Assembly: GCF_020640915.1 (NCBI RefSeq)
Contig: NZ_JADWDC010000040.1
Location: 1 to 37,106, forward strand
DNA: 37,106 nt
Origin: Waterburya agarophytonicola KI4
GTDB taxonomy: Bacteria; Cyanobacteriota; Cyanobacteriia; Cyanobacteriales; Xenococcaceae
Reading direction: 5' to 3'
Position numbers and translations under genes: made by a program. Each line of letters starts with the position of its first letter. Position 1 is the stretch's first letter. Shown in pieces: positions 1 to 8,199 of the stretch. The notes beneath the pieces were generated by a model. That model searched no databases, was not told the DNA's origin, and was given only the letters and a program-made list of their open reading frames with translations.

Positions 1-27
1 ATAATGGTTAACCTTAGTTACTTTAAA

Positions 28-267
28 CTATTTTTGGCTTAACCGAGAAGTATTGAATGCCATTTGAGATCCCAAGATAAAGCTACCAACCCCCATTACT
101 CCAGATAACCCAGGTGGCATGGGAAACAGAAAGGGTAGTGTCAACAAAGCAATAATTAAACTGAAACCACGTTCTCCAGTCTCTTGCAACATTTCAGCAA
201 CAGTTATAGGCGTAGTAGCCAGTTTTGTCAGTAAAAGCTTTATATCCTGGGAAAACTGGAGAGACAT
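28..267 (-). pseudogene. ExoD-family protein, truncated after 79 residues
   Basis: The 79 residues match the N-terminal part of ExoD (exopolysaccharide synthesis) proteins: the conserved TGERGF segment at about 30-35, then a hydrophobic stretch with the PFLFPMPPGLSG block at about 45-56. Family members run to roughly 200 residues. This frame ends at a TAG (28-30) soon after the first hydrophobic segment, where relatives usually read QMALG..PWLP. The bases just before the stop (CGGTTAAGCCAAAAA) resemble a decayed WLPK codon run, which suggests small indels rather than a natural short form. The ATG at 265-267 is the usual family start. Only 27 bases lie beyond the stop in the window, so more remnant may follow outside it. 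The family assignment is firm; that the gene is inactive is an inference. Confidence 0.65.
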
Positions 268-362
268 GGATTTTAGTGGGCCATTGGGTCACAAATCTGG
301 TAATACTAGAATTTCTATCAAAACACTTGTTTATATCCCAATTACTGCTTTAATCGATCTCG

Positions 363-518
363 CTAGGTGAGTGACTGATATTGTTCTAGAAAATCCAAGC
401 TATTATCTGTTTTGCCGACTTTTTGCGCTTTGGTTCTCAATAAATCATCGAAGTGTTTACACCATTTATACCATTTATCGAAACAGGGAGGCGTGGCTGT
501 AGGAGTTGTTTCTCTCAT
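363..518 (-). pseudogene. 51-residue ORF, possible transposase N-terminal remnant
   Basis: An ATG at 516-518 opens a 51-residue frame ending at a TAG at 363-365. It starts MRETTPTATPP and contains FDKWYKWCKHFDDLL followed by KAQKVG. From memory this resembles the N-terminus of IS701/IS4-like cyanobacterial transposases, in which a WC..FD segment is followed by a KAQ block and then the rest of a roughly 400-residue enzyme. Nothing of the remaining enzyme follows; the last 17 residues look unrelated. No terminal inverted repeats are visible. It lies next to the truncated ExoD gene, which fits a decayed insertion. It could also be an unrelated small protein. Confidence 0.35.
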
Positions 519-840
519 ATTTAGCGATCGCCAACAAGAACGATGTGAAAACTAACTAGTATAAGCATCTTATCTTATTTGGACTTTGAGAATTGTTTAA
601 GTCCCGATAATGAAAAAGCGATCGCAATTTAGCAGGTAATTATAGAGAGCAGTTAGTAACTAAGGATGGTGATCAAAACAATATAAAAATACTGTTTCTT
701 CAATTTGTTATTTGTATAGTAATTAACTGATGTTTCAAGAGTGTGTTTTTCTTATGTCAGTTTTGTCAAATAGTGAATTTTATCAATATTAAATCAAGAC
801 AAACAAAGGCTCTGGAAGGCGATCGCCTTAAACAATTAAA
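519..840. other. Intergenic region, no gene seen
   Basis: About 320 bases between the small remnant ORF and the response regulator, both on the minus strand. It is AT-rich with scattered HIP1-type GCGATCGC cores. The only structured element is the palindrome AAGGCGATCGCCTT at 816-829, just past the response-regulator stop. I see no credible ORF or RNA gene here. Confidence 0.5.
816..829 (-). terminator. HIP1-centred palindrome after response regulator
   Basis: AAGGCGATCGCCTT is a perfect 14-base palindrome 12 bases past the end of the response-regulator gene. As RNA it could form a 5-bp stem with a GATC loop. On the minus strand it is followed by CCAGAGCC and then TTTG, not a clean U-tract. 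It may be a weak terminator or only an extended HIP1 site. Confidence 0.25.
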
Positions 841-1485
841 CTAATTCTGCTGGTTTTCCGCCCCTCTTAAATTATCTTTAGCCGTCTGATAAGTAGGATC
901 GAGACTGAGAGCAATACGATAATTTTTAATGGCAGCTTCCGTATCTCCAGAAGCTTCTTGCAATTGACCCAAAAAATCAAAGGCTTCTGGACGAGCAGGA
1001 TCGTGACCGATCGCCTGTTTAGCTGCATTGATAGCATGGTTGAACTGGCGTTTACTGGCGTAATATTTCGCTAATTCTAAAGCTTTGTCAAATTCTGATT
1101 CTTGTTGTTTACTAATCGTTTCTCGTTCTAATACTTTGTAAACCACATCTCGTAACTGTTTGGCAGTAAAGGGTTTGGGTAAAAAATCAATTGCCCCTAA
1201 TTTAGTAGCCTCTACAATATTATCTACCGTACTGTAGGCTGAAATTAAAATCACTTTTATATCAGGATATTTAGCGATCGCCTGTTGCAATACCTCCAAC
1301 CCATTCATCTTGGGCATTTTTAAATCGGTAATAATTAAATCGTACTCTTCTCCCGTTAACTGGAACATGGCATCCTTGCCATCGAGGGCAGTATGGACAA
1401 AGTAATCGAGAGATTCTAACGCCATCGTTACGGTGCGTCTGATATTTTTTTCGTCGTCAACTACTAAAATTTTTGCTTTAACCAT
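841..1485 (-). CDS. Response regulator, REC domain plus TPR repeats
   Basis: Residues 1-120 form a receiver domain with the acidic pair D10/D11, phospho-acceptor D54 (in TDLKMP), S82 and the invariant K104 (in PKPF). A short linker leads to TPR-like helices from about 130 to 205, with the typical A..Y...L.LDP pattern near the end. There is no DNA-binding or enzymatic output domain, so the signal probably passes by protein-protein contact through the TPRs. The ATG at 1483-1485 lies 12 bases downstream of the histidine-kinase stop codon, so the two are almost certainly co-transcribed and cognate. The output target is not evident from the window. Confidence 0.93.
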   Translation of the reverse strand: MVKAKILVVDDEKNIRRTVTMALESLDYFVHTALDGKDAMFQLTGEEYDLIITDLKMPKMNGLEVLQQAIAKYPDIKVILISAYSTVDNIVEATKLGAIDFLPKPFTAKQLRDVVYKVLERETISKQQESEFDKALELAKYYASKRQFNHAINAAKQAIGHDPARPEAFDFLGQLQEASGDTEAAIKNYRIALSLDPTYQTAKDNLRGAENQQN

Positions 1486-1497
1486 GATGTTTAATTG

Positions 1498-3321
1498 TTA
1501 GTTGTTAATTAATTGTTCGTTCACAATAGGTAAGGTAAAGGTAAAAGTACTACCCTCTCCAAAGATGGAATCCACCCAAATTGTGCCTCCGTGGGCTTTG
1601 ACGATTTCTTTACAAATTGCTAAACCCAAGCCACTACCACCGAGACTTTCTTGGTTTTCTACCTGGACAAATTTGTCAAAGATTTTGCTGGTATATTCCC
1701 TGGGAATACCCGCACCGTTGTCCTGGACAGAGATATAAAGCTGCTCTTGATGCTGTTTTGCTCTTAAGTTGATTTCCCCTCCTGTTTGGGTATAGCGGAT
1801 AGCGTTGGCGATCAGGTTAGTTAACACCCAAAGAATCTTATTGGGATCGGCTCGTACCTTGACGGGATTAGGCAGTTTGCTATGGAGAGATATCTGTTTA
1901 TCTTCTGCCTGAACTTTTAAAGTAGCGATCGCCTTAGAGAATAAAAATTCTACATCTAGCGGTACAAAGTCTAGGTCGATTCTTCCTGATTCGATTTTAG
2001 ATAAATCTAAAAGATCGTTAACTAGACTACTCAGTCTGGCTACATCCTCGTTAGCGGTAGTGACTAACTCCATTTCCGAGTCAGATAATTTAGACTCAGC
2101 CATTTCTTGCAGCATACTCAAACTCATTGCCATGCCCGTTAAGGGAGTACGTAATTCGTGGGAAGCGGTATCGACAAAATCGCTCTTAAGACGATCTAAC
2201 TCTCTCAGCTTAGTGATGTCTTGGAGTAAGACAATGCCCCCCAAAGTTTGCTTATTCTTATTAATTACGGGATTAATCTGAAACTGATAATACTGGGTTG
2301 TTTCTCCCCGATTTAAGGTCAGCACATTTTCCGACTCTTTGAGGTTTAAAGCCTTGCCCGTAGTAATAGTTTCCTGAAGATATTGATAAAATTTTTGATT
2401 ATTGAAGACATCCAAAAAATGATTGTCTACTGCCAATATAGGTTTGACTTTAACGATCTCTCCTGCTGCGGGGTTGAGGGCAATGACCTTTAATTGATCG
2501 TCGACGACAATAATACCGTCGGCAATGCTAGAAATAATCGCTTCACTACGCTGCTGCTCGTTAATAATTTTACCCACGTTAAGATCGCGAAACGATTGTA
2601 GTTTTTCACTCATAGAGTTGATGGCAGTCGCGAGGATACCCAACTCATCTTGAGAAGTAACGGGTAAGGCGACATTATAATTACCATCGGCAATACTTTC
2701 GGTAGCCTCGGTCATTTTTCGTAGGGGTTTTACCAGACGATCGCTCAATAAAAGACTAAAAATCAGACCCAATCCCGCAGCACCTCCCCCTGCGATCGCC
2801 ATCGACCAAGTAGCCTGTATCGAAAGCCAGCGAGTGCGATCGGCAGCATCCAGCATAGTTTCGCTATTTAACTCCCGCAGATCGACACAGAGATCTCGTA
2901 CCGATTCAAATAAGGGAAAAACTTCCTCGTCATAACTTTGAATGGTAATAGTGGAAAAACGAACTGCTTTGAGATAATCATTATAGGTTGCTTCCAAAGC
3001 TTCAATAATTTCCGCTTCCCCTTCAATGGTCACATTGCTTTTAGAGTTAGCAAATGCCTGTAAAAAACGAAACTCCGCCTCGCGAAATTGTCCCCTAGCC
3101 TGTTCCTCATTACCCAAAAGAGCCAGCAAAATCGCACTATCCTGTCTTTCTAGGGCATCGATCTTTTTTTCAGCAGCAATAATACTGCGATAGTTTTCCT
3201 CGACGATCGCATTACTAGCACGACCCAAACGACGTAGATTAAAGATTCCCCAACCACCCACAAAGAGAATCAAACCTAAAGCAATGCCATATCCCCAGAG
3301 AATTTTTTGTCTAAGTTTCAT
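1498..3321 (-). CDS. Membrane sensor histidine kinase (HAMP-PAS-HisKA-HATPase)
   Basis: A transmembrane helix at about 8-27 and another at about 174-193 bracket a mostly helical extracytoplasmic region of about 145 residues. A HAMP domain (about 193-245, KPLRKMTEATESIADGNY) and a PAS domain (about 255-370) follow. The HisKA box has H388 in SHELRTP. The HATPase domain shows an N-box near 496-511, G1 DNGAGIP at 534-540 and G2 GGSGLGLAI at 561-569. All residues needed for autophosphorylation are present. It sits 11 bases after the sulfatase gene and 12 before the response regulator, so the three form one minus-strand transcription unit. The helical sensor region resembles four-helix-bundle sensors; its ligand is unknown. 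Confidence 0.95.
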   Translation of the reverse strand: MKLRQKILWGYGIALGLILFVGGWGIFNLRRLGRASNAIVEENYRSIIAAEKKIDALERQDSAILLALLGNEEQARGQFREAEFRFLQAFANSKSNVTIEGEAEIIEALEATYNDYLKAVRFSTITIQSYDEEVFPLFESVRDLCVDLRELNSETMLDAADRTRWLSIQATWSMAIAGGGAAGLGLIFSLLLSDRLVKPLRKMTEATESIADGNYNVALPVTSQDELGILATAINSMSEKLQSFRDLNVGKIINEQQRSEAIISSIADGIIVVDDQLKVIALNPAAGEIVKVKPILAVDNHFLDVFNNQKFYQYLQETITTGKALNLKESENVLTLNRGETTQYYQFQINPVINKNKQTLGGIVLLQDITKLRELDRLKSDFVDTASHELRTPLTGMAMSLSMLQEMAESKLSDSEMELVTTANEDVARLSSLVNDLLDLSKIESGRIDLDFVPLDVEFLFSKAIATLKVQAEDKQISLHSKLPNPVKVRADPNKILWVLTNLIANAIRYTQTGGEINLRAKQHQEQLYISVQDNGAGIPREYTSKIFDKFVQVENQESLGGSGLGLAICKEIVKAHGGTIWVDSIFGEGSTFTFTLPIVNEQLINN

Positions 3322-3332
3322 CTTGTTTTACC

Positions 3333-4823
3333 TTAGAGTGCTTGATTACAGTCGGGCAAAGGTTCAAGCTCTAATTGTCGACACTTATCCCGTTTACACT
3401 TACGGAGTTTTGCTAAACGCTGACTATACTGTTTAATTATCCGAGCAGCGCGAGAGGCAATATTTTCTAACTGTTGGGGATCTTGAACCACATTATATAG
3501 TTCTTGTTCCCCGTTGCCATATTTTACATAGGTGCAGTTTTTAGTTCTCAATCCTGTATAGCTAGGAATCAATGCTGCTGGTTTATCCCGCCGATGCTCT
3601 AATAAAAATACCTGTCGCCAAGGCAATCTGAATTGCGATCGCATCAAGCCTACTAAAGAACGACCATCTACAAATTTGGGTGTTTTGATTTCTGCTAATT
3701 CGGCAAAGGTTGGGGCGAGGTCAACATTACTCACAATATCTTTAATTACTCGACCCGCAGCAACCCCAGGGCCTCGAATATATAGGGGCAAATGAATATC
3801 CTCTTCGTAGGCAGTTTCCTTGGCAGGGGGCAAACGGTGCTGTCCGAGGCGAAAGCCATTATCGGAAGAGAAGACAATATAAGTATTATCTAACTGACCG
3901 TTAGCTTTTAAAGTGGCGATTAAACTGGCTACTCCTTCGTCTACCGCCTGGAGTGACTTCAATCTGCGTTGATACAGTTGGTCGATTTCAGCTTGTGCCT
4001 CGGAATTCAACAGGGGTAAATGACGAATGTATGTAGGTTTGTCCCTCACATCGGCTTCATTAAATGAGGCAGTGCGGGGAGCTTGTTTATCTTTAAACAA
4101 CTTACTATGACGAGGTGCAGGTATAGCAGGTTGGTGGGGAGCAAAGTAAGAAACATAGGCAAAAAATGGCTGGTTAGCTTGAGCAGCGCGATCGATAAAC
4201 TGTCTAGCCTTCTCAGTGTAAACATCGGTGCTATAGTCTTTTGGTCGTCTACCATAGCGAACCAATTTACCGTTTTCATTCAGCCGATAGTTATAACCTA
4301 CATAACCACTATCGTAGATCGGGCTATACCACTCATCCCAACCAGGAGGAACGTAGTCTTCTGGGGCATGACGGGGATAACCATTGAGATATTTACCCAT
4401 AAAGGCAGTGAGATAGTCTCGATCTTTTAGCCAGGTAGCTATAGTAGACTTTTCCAAACCTTGCTGATAGAGATAAATAAAGCTGCCATCGGCTTTATTA
4501 TTGGTAAAAACTCCTGTGTTATGGGCATATTGTCCCCTGAGAATACTGGCTCTGGAAGGACAACAGAGAGAAATATTAACAAAATAATTACTAAAGCTGA
4601 TTCCCTGGTCGGCAATTAAAGATTTTACCTGAGGCATATATTCAACAGCAGCAGCATCGAGGTCATCAGTCAAGATAAACAAAATATTTGGTGTAGCTTG
4701 AGCCTTTGCTAGATTACCTTTGATCGCCAGAGCCATAATTATCAATCCCATCAAGCTAAAAATCATCAACCCACGTTTTATCTTCAATAGCTCGATCAAT
4801 ATTTTTTCTATCCTTAGAGACAA
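3333..4823 (-). CDS. Secreted arylsulfatase-family enzyme (glucosamine-6-sulfatase-like)
   Basis: This is an alkaline-phosphatase-superfamily sulfatase. The metal-binding LTDDLD segment holds D53 and D54. The formylglycine motif C-x-P-S-R is C87-C88-P-S-R91 followed by ASILRG, which closely resembles N-acetylglucosamine-6-sulfatases. Such enzymes hydrolyse sulfate esters and need C87 converted to formylglycine by a maturase not present here. Residues 18-42 are a hydrophobic signal peptide or anchor ending AKAQA, so the enzyme acts outside the cytoplasm. The start is uncertain: the longest frame begins with TTG at 4821-4823, another TTG lies at codon 9 behind an AGGA, and an ATG is at codon 20 (4764-4766). 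It is first in a unit with the kinase and response regulator. The substrate may be a sulfated polysaccharide, which is an inference. Confidence 0.9.
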   Translation of the reverse strand: MSLRIEKILIELLKIKRGLMIFSLMGLIIMALAIKGNLAKAQATPNILFILTDDLDAAAVEYMPQVKSLIADQGISFSNYFVNISLCCPSRASILRGQYAHNTGVFTNNKADGSFIYLYQQGLEKSTIATWLKDRDYLTAFMGKYLNGYPRHAPEDYVPPGWDEWYSPIYDSGYVGYNYRLNENGKLVRYGRRPKDYSTDVYTEKARQFIDRAAQANQPFFAYVSYFAPHQPAIPAPRHSKLFKDKQAPRTASFNEADVRDKPTYIRHLPLLNSEAQAEIDQLYQRRLKSLQAVDEGVASLIATLKANGQLDNTYIVFSSDNGFRLGQHRLPPAKETAYEEDIHLPLYIRGPGVAAGRVIKDIVSNVDLAPTFAELAEIKTPKFVDGRSLVGLMRSQFRLPWRQVFLLEHRRDKPAALIPSYTGLRTKNCTYVKYGNGEQELYNVVQDPQQLENIASRAARIIKQYSQRLAKLRKCKRDKCRQLELEPLPDCNQAL

Positions 4824-5231
4824 TTAATAATCGAAAGTTAAGTCTGATGATAGTCGATTGATTACACTAAGTATTTGTCAAAATTGACACATGAAAGACA
4901 CATTATTGATAGATCTTTGAATTAGGGTTGTACGAATAAAAAACATCTCTCAGTGCTAGTTACCCGTCAATTTTTAATTGACTAAGCAGTAGTTAGCTGC
5001 ATTGTTAATTTTGCGATCTAGACTTTTGAGGAGATAAAAAATAATTTATTAAGAATCCGTTAGTTTAAGTGGCAGCCAGCAAGGTCTGACTGCTTTTTTG
5101 TGCGCTAGTAATTAATTTTGTCGAATCAGAATAGTCATTTGTTATTAGCATAAGTTTAACTGGTTGATCTTTTTGCCGAACATCTGCTTGATTTTTGCCA
5201 CTAACTGTATAACTCAAACTAAATTTTATCT
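4824..5231. other. Divergent intergenic region with structured leader
   Basis: A stretch of 408 bases separates the divergent sulfatase and antiporter genes. No ORF is credible. A TTGACA hexamer at 4884-4889 lacks a convincing -10 at normal spacing. GCAG and CTGC form a short inverted repeat near 4987-5000. A second, longer hairpin with a T-tract is annotated at 5072-5098. GAGGAG occurs near 5030, but no start codon is placed to use it. Confidence 0.5.
5072..5098 (+). terminator. Hairpin with T-tract upstream of antiporter
   Basis: GCAGCCAG at 5072-5079 can pair with CTGACTGC at 5085-5092, with one C-A mismatch, and TTTTTT follows at 5093-5098. This is the form of an intrinsic terminator on the plus strand. 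No plus-strand gene lies upstream of it between the divergent genes. It would therefore end a short transcript inside the antiporter leader (attenuator or small RNA), or be fortuitous. Confidence 0.4.
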
Positions 5232-7256
5232 ATGATGTTACTTGCGGCTTTGTCTCTGAGTTTAAAACCAATTCGCGATCCTGTAGCCGTCTTTCTGGTG
5301 ATTTTGGCAATCATGCTGGTTGCCCCTCTAATATTTGAAAAGTTCAAATTACCTGGCATTGTGGGCTTGATCTTAGCAGGGGTAATAGTGGGGCCAGAAG
5401 GGTTGGGATTGTTAGAAAGGGGCAGCAATATTATCTTGCTCAGTACGATTGGTCTGTTGTTTTTGATGTTTATGGCGGGTCTGGAAACCAGCCTCGACGA
5501 CCTCAAAGATAATGGAGACAAAGCAGTTGTTTTTGGTTTAGCCACTTTTATTGCCCCGATGGTAGTAGGTACGAGTGCCATGATGCTATTGGGATATGGT
5601 TGGTTAGCAGCAGTATTAGTAGCCTCTTGTTTTGCTTCTCACACTTTGTTGGCTTTACCTGTTTTGGGCAAGTTAGGAATTATGCGTTCTTCAGCGGTAA
5701 ATGTTACCTTGGGGGGAACTCTAATTACCAACGTCTTAGCTTTATTGGTATTAGCAGTGGTAGTGAAAGCTTTTGAAGGGGAACTAACTTTAGGCTTTTG
5801 GCTGTTTTTGATTCCCGCTTTAACAATCTATACTTTTACAACTCTTTGGGGCGTACCTAAAATTGGACGGTGGTTTTTTCACAAGTTCGGACATGATGAA
5901 AGTGCTGAATTTATTTTTGTCCTAGCAACTTTGTTTGTGGTTTCATACATTGCTGGTTTAATCGAGGTCGAGCCGATCATTGGCGCGTTTTTGGCAGGTA
6001 TTGCTTTAACGCCTTTGATTCCTCAATTAAGTCCTCTAATGAACCGCATTCAGTTTATTGGCAATACTTTATTTGTACCATTCTTTCTAATTTCGGTCGG
6101 GATGTTGATCGATCCTTTGGTATTAATTCGCGAACCCAAATCTTTGGTGGTGGCAGTGGTAATGATCGTTGCCGAACTAATTAGTAAATTTATAGCTGCT
6201 TGGGTTACAGGAAAATGGTTTGGCTTTAAATTTCCTAGTACGATGGTCATGTTTGGCTTATCTATTGCCCAGGCTGCATCTACCTTGGCTGCGATAACGG
6301 TGGCATACGAAATTGAACTAGTCGATCGCACTACGGTTAATGGCATTGTGGCAATGATTCTCTTTACTTGTATTGCTTCTCCTTTGGTTACGGAAAGATG
6401 GGGACGACAGGTAACTACTGCTGAAAAAAATCCCCAATCAGATAACCAAAATAAAGTTCTAGCGCAAAGGGTTTTAGTACCTGTAGCCAATCCCAACAAC
6501 GAAGATAATTTATTAAATTTAGCGATTATTTTAGCTAAAACAGCCGATGGCACTGTCTTACCCCTCAATGTTTTAAGCGATCGCGAAGGAAAAGTGTCCT
6601 CAGAAGGAAGAATACAGCAGCGACAGCTATTGGACACCGCCGAAACCTTAGCCCACGCTGCTAATGCTACGGTGGAAACCATCGGTAGGGTAGATGATGG
6701 AATAGATCGCGGTATTGTCCGCACGGCGATCGAACGAGATGCTAGCTTAGTAGTCTGTGGTTGGAAGGGTTATTCTACCTATCAAGATAGTTTTTTTGGC
6801 AGCATGATTGATAATGTAGCTCTACAACTGCCTATTCCCGTATTGATCGCCCGCTTTGTCAAACCAATTGCTAATACTGCTAGGGTATTTTTAGCTGTTA
6901 CAAAAAGACAGGCACTTTCAGAAGAATTTCCTCAGACTCTTAGCATCGCTAAAATGCTATCTAACGAACTTAAAACTAGCCTGGAAGTATTGCTGGTAGT
7001 AACTAACAAGCAGACTCAACTATCTGCCTCCGAATTAACCAAACTAAGTGCAGATATCGTTATTGGTCAACTACAGGGCAATTTTATCAAAGAAGTCTCT
7101 CAGAAGATTTATAAAAATGATTTGTTGCTTTTACCTGTCAAAACTTTAGAAGCAAGACTCCGCAATCGTTCCGCTGTTGGCACTATTCCTGAAGCGATCG
7201 CACGTTCTCACGATAATGTTTCAGTCGTAGTAATTCACTTTCCTTTAAGCGGTTAA
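5232..7256 (+). CDS. Cation:proton antiporter (CPA2) with C-terminal Usp domain
   Basis: Residues 15-395 form a Na+/H+ exchanger (CPA2, KefB/NapA-like) membrane domain of about 12-13 helices. Recognisable segments are LPGIVGLILAGVIVGPEGLG (about 40-59) and PIIGAFLAGIALTP (about 248-261). After a short hydrophilic linker a universal-stress-protein domain starts near 410 (RVLVPVANP) and runs to about 550, with a second degenerate Usp-like half to about 672. The membrane part exchanges Na+ or K+ for protons in the plasma or thylakoid membrane. The Usp part probably regulates it by nucleotide binding, as proposed for similar fusions. Translation starts at one of two tandem ATGs (5232, 5235); no Shine-Dalgarno is visible. 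The ion specificity cannot be read from the sequence. Confidence 0.93.
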   Translation: MMLLAALSLSLKPIRDPVAVFLVILAIMLVAPLIFEKFKLPGIVGLILAGVIVGPEGLGLLERGSNIILLSTIGLLFLMFMAGLETSLDDLKDNGDKAVVFGLATFIAPMVVGTSAMMLLGYGWLAAVLVASCFASHTLLALPVLGKLGIMRSSAVNVTLGGTLITNVLALLVLAVVVKAFEGELTLGFWLFLIPALTIYTFTTLWGVPKIGRWFFHKFGHDESAEFIFVLATLFVVSYIAGLIEVEPIIGAFLAGIALTPLIPQLSPLMNRIQFIGNTLFVPFFLISVGMLIDPLVLIREPKSLVVAVVMIVAELISKFIAAWVTGKWFGFKFPSTMVMFGLSIAQAASTLAAITVAYEIELVDRTTVNGIVAMILFTCIASPLVTERWGRQVTTAEKNPQSDNQNKVLAQRVLVPVANPNNEDNLLNLAIILAKTADGTVLPLNVLSDREGKVSSEGRIQQRQLLDTAETLAHAANATVETIGRVDDGIDRGIVRTAIERDASLVVCGWKGYSTYQDSFFGSMIDNVALQLPIPVLIARFVKPIANTARVFLAVTKRQALSEEFPQTLSIAKMLSNELKTSLEVLLVVTNKQTQLSASELTKLSADIVIGQLQGNFIKEVSQKIYKNDLLLLPVKTLEARLRNRSAVGTIPEAIARSHDNVSVVVIHFPLSG

Positions 7257-7569
7257 AGTTTTGCCACAAATCGTAAATCTGATTTTTATTTTTTTATCAT
7301 GCTGTCTTACAGCATGATACTTTATTCGCCATCGTCCCAAAATAGCCGAGCCTTGGTCAAACTTGGGGATCTCTAAAATATAAGTTACGTAAATGTTTTT
7401 CGCCGATAAAATGCTGACGAAGTAGTACAAATCCACAGCACAATGTACTGTTGTGAGTGTGGCAATCGCCTGGAGTAAGATAAATCACAATCAAAACTGG
7501 AACAAACCAACTAGTAGAAGCGTCCTCTGAAACATATGATTTATTTTAATAATTAAGGCAATAAATTAA
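7257..7569. other. Intergenic region, no gene seen
   Basis: About 310 bases between the antiporter and the next secreted protein, both on the plus strand. Apart from the strong hairpin at 7295-7319 I see nothing conserved. AAGG at 7554-7557 could serve as a distant ribosome binding site for the GTG at 7570. Confidence 0.5.
7295..7319 (+). terminator. 11-bp hairpin after antiporter gene
   Basis: TATCATGCTGT (7295-7305) and ACAGCATGATA (7309-7319) are perfect inverted repeats around a CTT loop, starting 39 bases past the antiporter stop. CTTTATT follows on the plus strand, a weak U-tract. The upstream side is T-rich, which would place A residues after the hairpin on the minus strand, so a plus-strand terminator is more likely. 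A protein-binding palindrome is the alternative. Confidence 0.5.
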
Positions 7570-8094
7570 GTGTTACAAGATCTCATTAAAAGAGTAAATT
7601 TTCCTGCAATAAAATATGATTTAATCTGCAAAAAAACTTACTGGTTGCTATTATTGGGAATAATTATAAATTTTAATATTAATATCAATATTAATCCCAG
7701 CTATGCTCAAACAAATAGTAATATTGCTATTGATAAAAATATTATTAATAAACCATTAATTGTTCAAGGAATAAGTGGTGGCGCGATTACAGCCTTAGAA
7801 ATTACTCAAACTAAAAATACTGGCACGGGTTATTGTGATGGATTTGCTAGTCAGCAGCCCAATCATATCCTCAAAATAGATACTTTTTTTGATTATCTAC
7901 GTTTGGAAGTTGATAGTTCTGCTGATACCACTATATTAGTTCGAGGTGCGGGGGGAGTATGGTGTAATGACGATGCGGGAAGTGCCAATCCAGTGATAGA
8001 AGGACAATGGCAACCAGGGGTTTATCAAGTTTGGGTCGGTTCTTATCGAGCAAATTCTAATAACAACTATAAAATTAAAATTACGGGGAGGTAA
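7570..8094 (+). CDS. Small secreted protein, PPC-like beta domain
   Basis: A 174-residue protein with a GTG start. A basic N-terminus and a hydrophobic segment at about 24-40 end in PSYAQ, a probable signal peptide. The segment before the cleavage site is a run of alternating Ile and Asn from an AATATT-rich stretch. The mature part has two Cys (in GYCDGF and VWCNDD) and ends in a pattern typical of bacterial pre-peptidase C-terminal (PPC) or related beta-sandwich modules: a G.YQVWVGSY core and a final YKIKITG strand. I infer a periplasmic or exported binding protein. Hom follows 105 bases later without obvious functional connection. No enzymatic motif is visible. Confidence 0.75.
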   Translation: MLQDLIKRVNFPAIKYDLICKKTYWLLLLGIIINFNINININPSYAQTNSNIAIDKNIINKPLIVQGISGGAITALEITQTKNTGTGYCDGFASQQPNHILKIDTFFDYLRLEVDSSADTTILVRGAGGVWCNDDAGSANPVIEGQWQPGVYQVWVGSYRANSNNNYKIKITGR

Positions 8095-8187
8095 TTATTT
8101 ATCTTTCTCTTTTTTAAAATCAACAGCGATCGAAAAACTTTCGCCAAGATTCCCCATTACCGTTAATCTAGATAAAGTATTACAGTC

Positions 8188-8191
8188 AGGA
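8188..8191 (+). promoter_or_regulatory. Ribosome binding site of hom
   Basis: AGGA at 8188-8191 lies 8 bases before the GTG at 8200 and supports that codon as the start of homoserine dehydrogenase. Clear Shine-Dalgarno sequences are rare in this window. Confidence 0.6.
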
Positions 8192-8199
8192 CAAAAGTT

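Noticed and set aside
6050-6724. 224-residue minus-strand ORF
   Set aside because: It lies entirely opposite the antiporter gene, is low-complexity in Ser/Thr/Ile and has no domain pattern; a shadow frame.
7245-7436. 63-residue minus-strand ORF after the antiporter
   Set aside because: It runs through the hairpin at 7295-7319 and overlaps the antiporter stop; no family resemblance.
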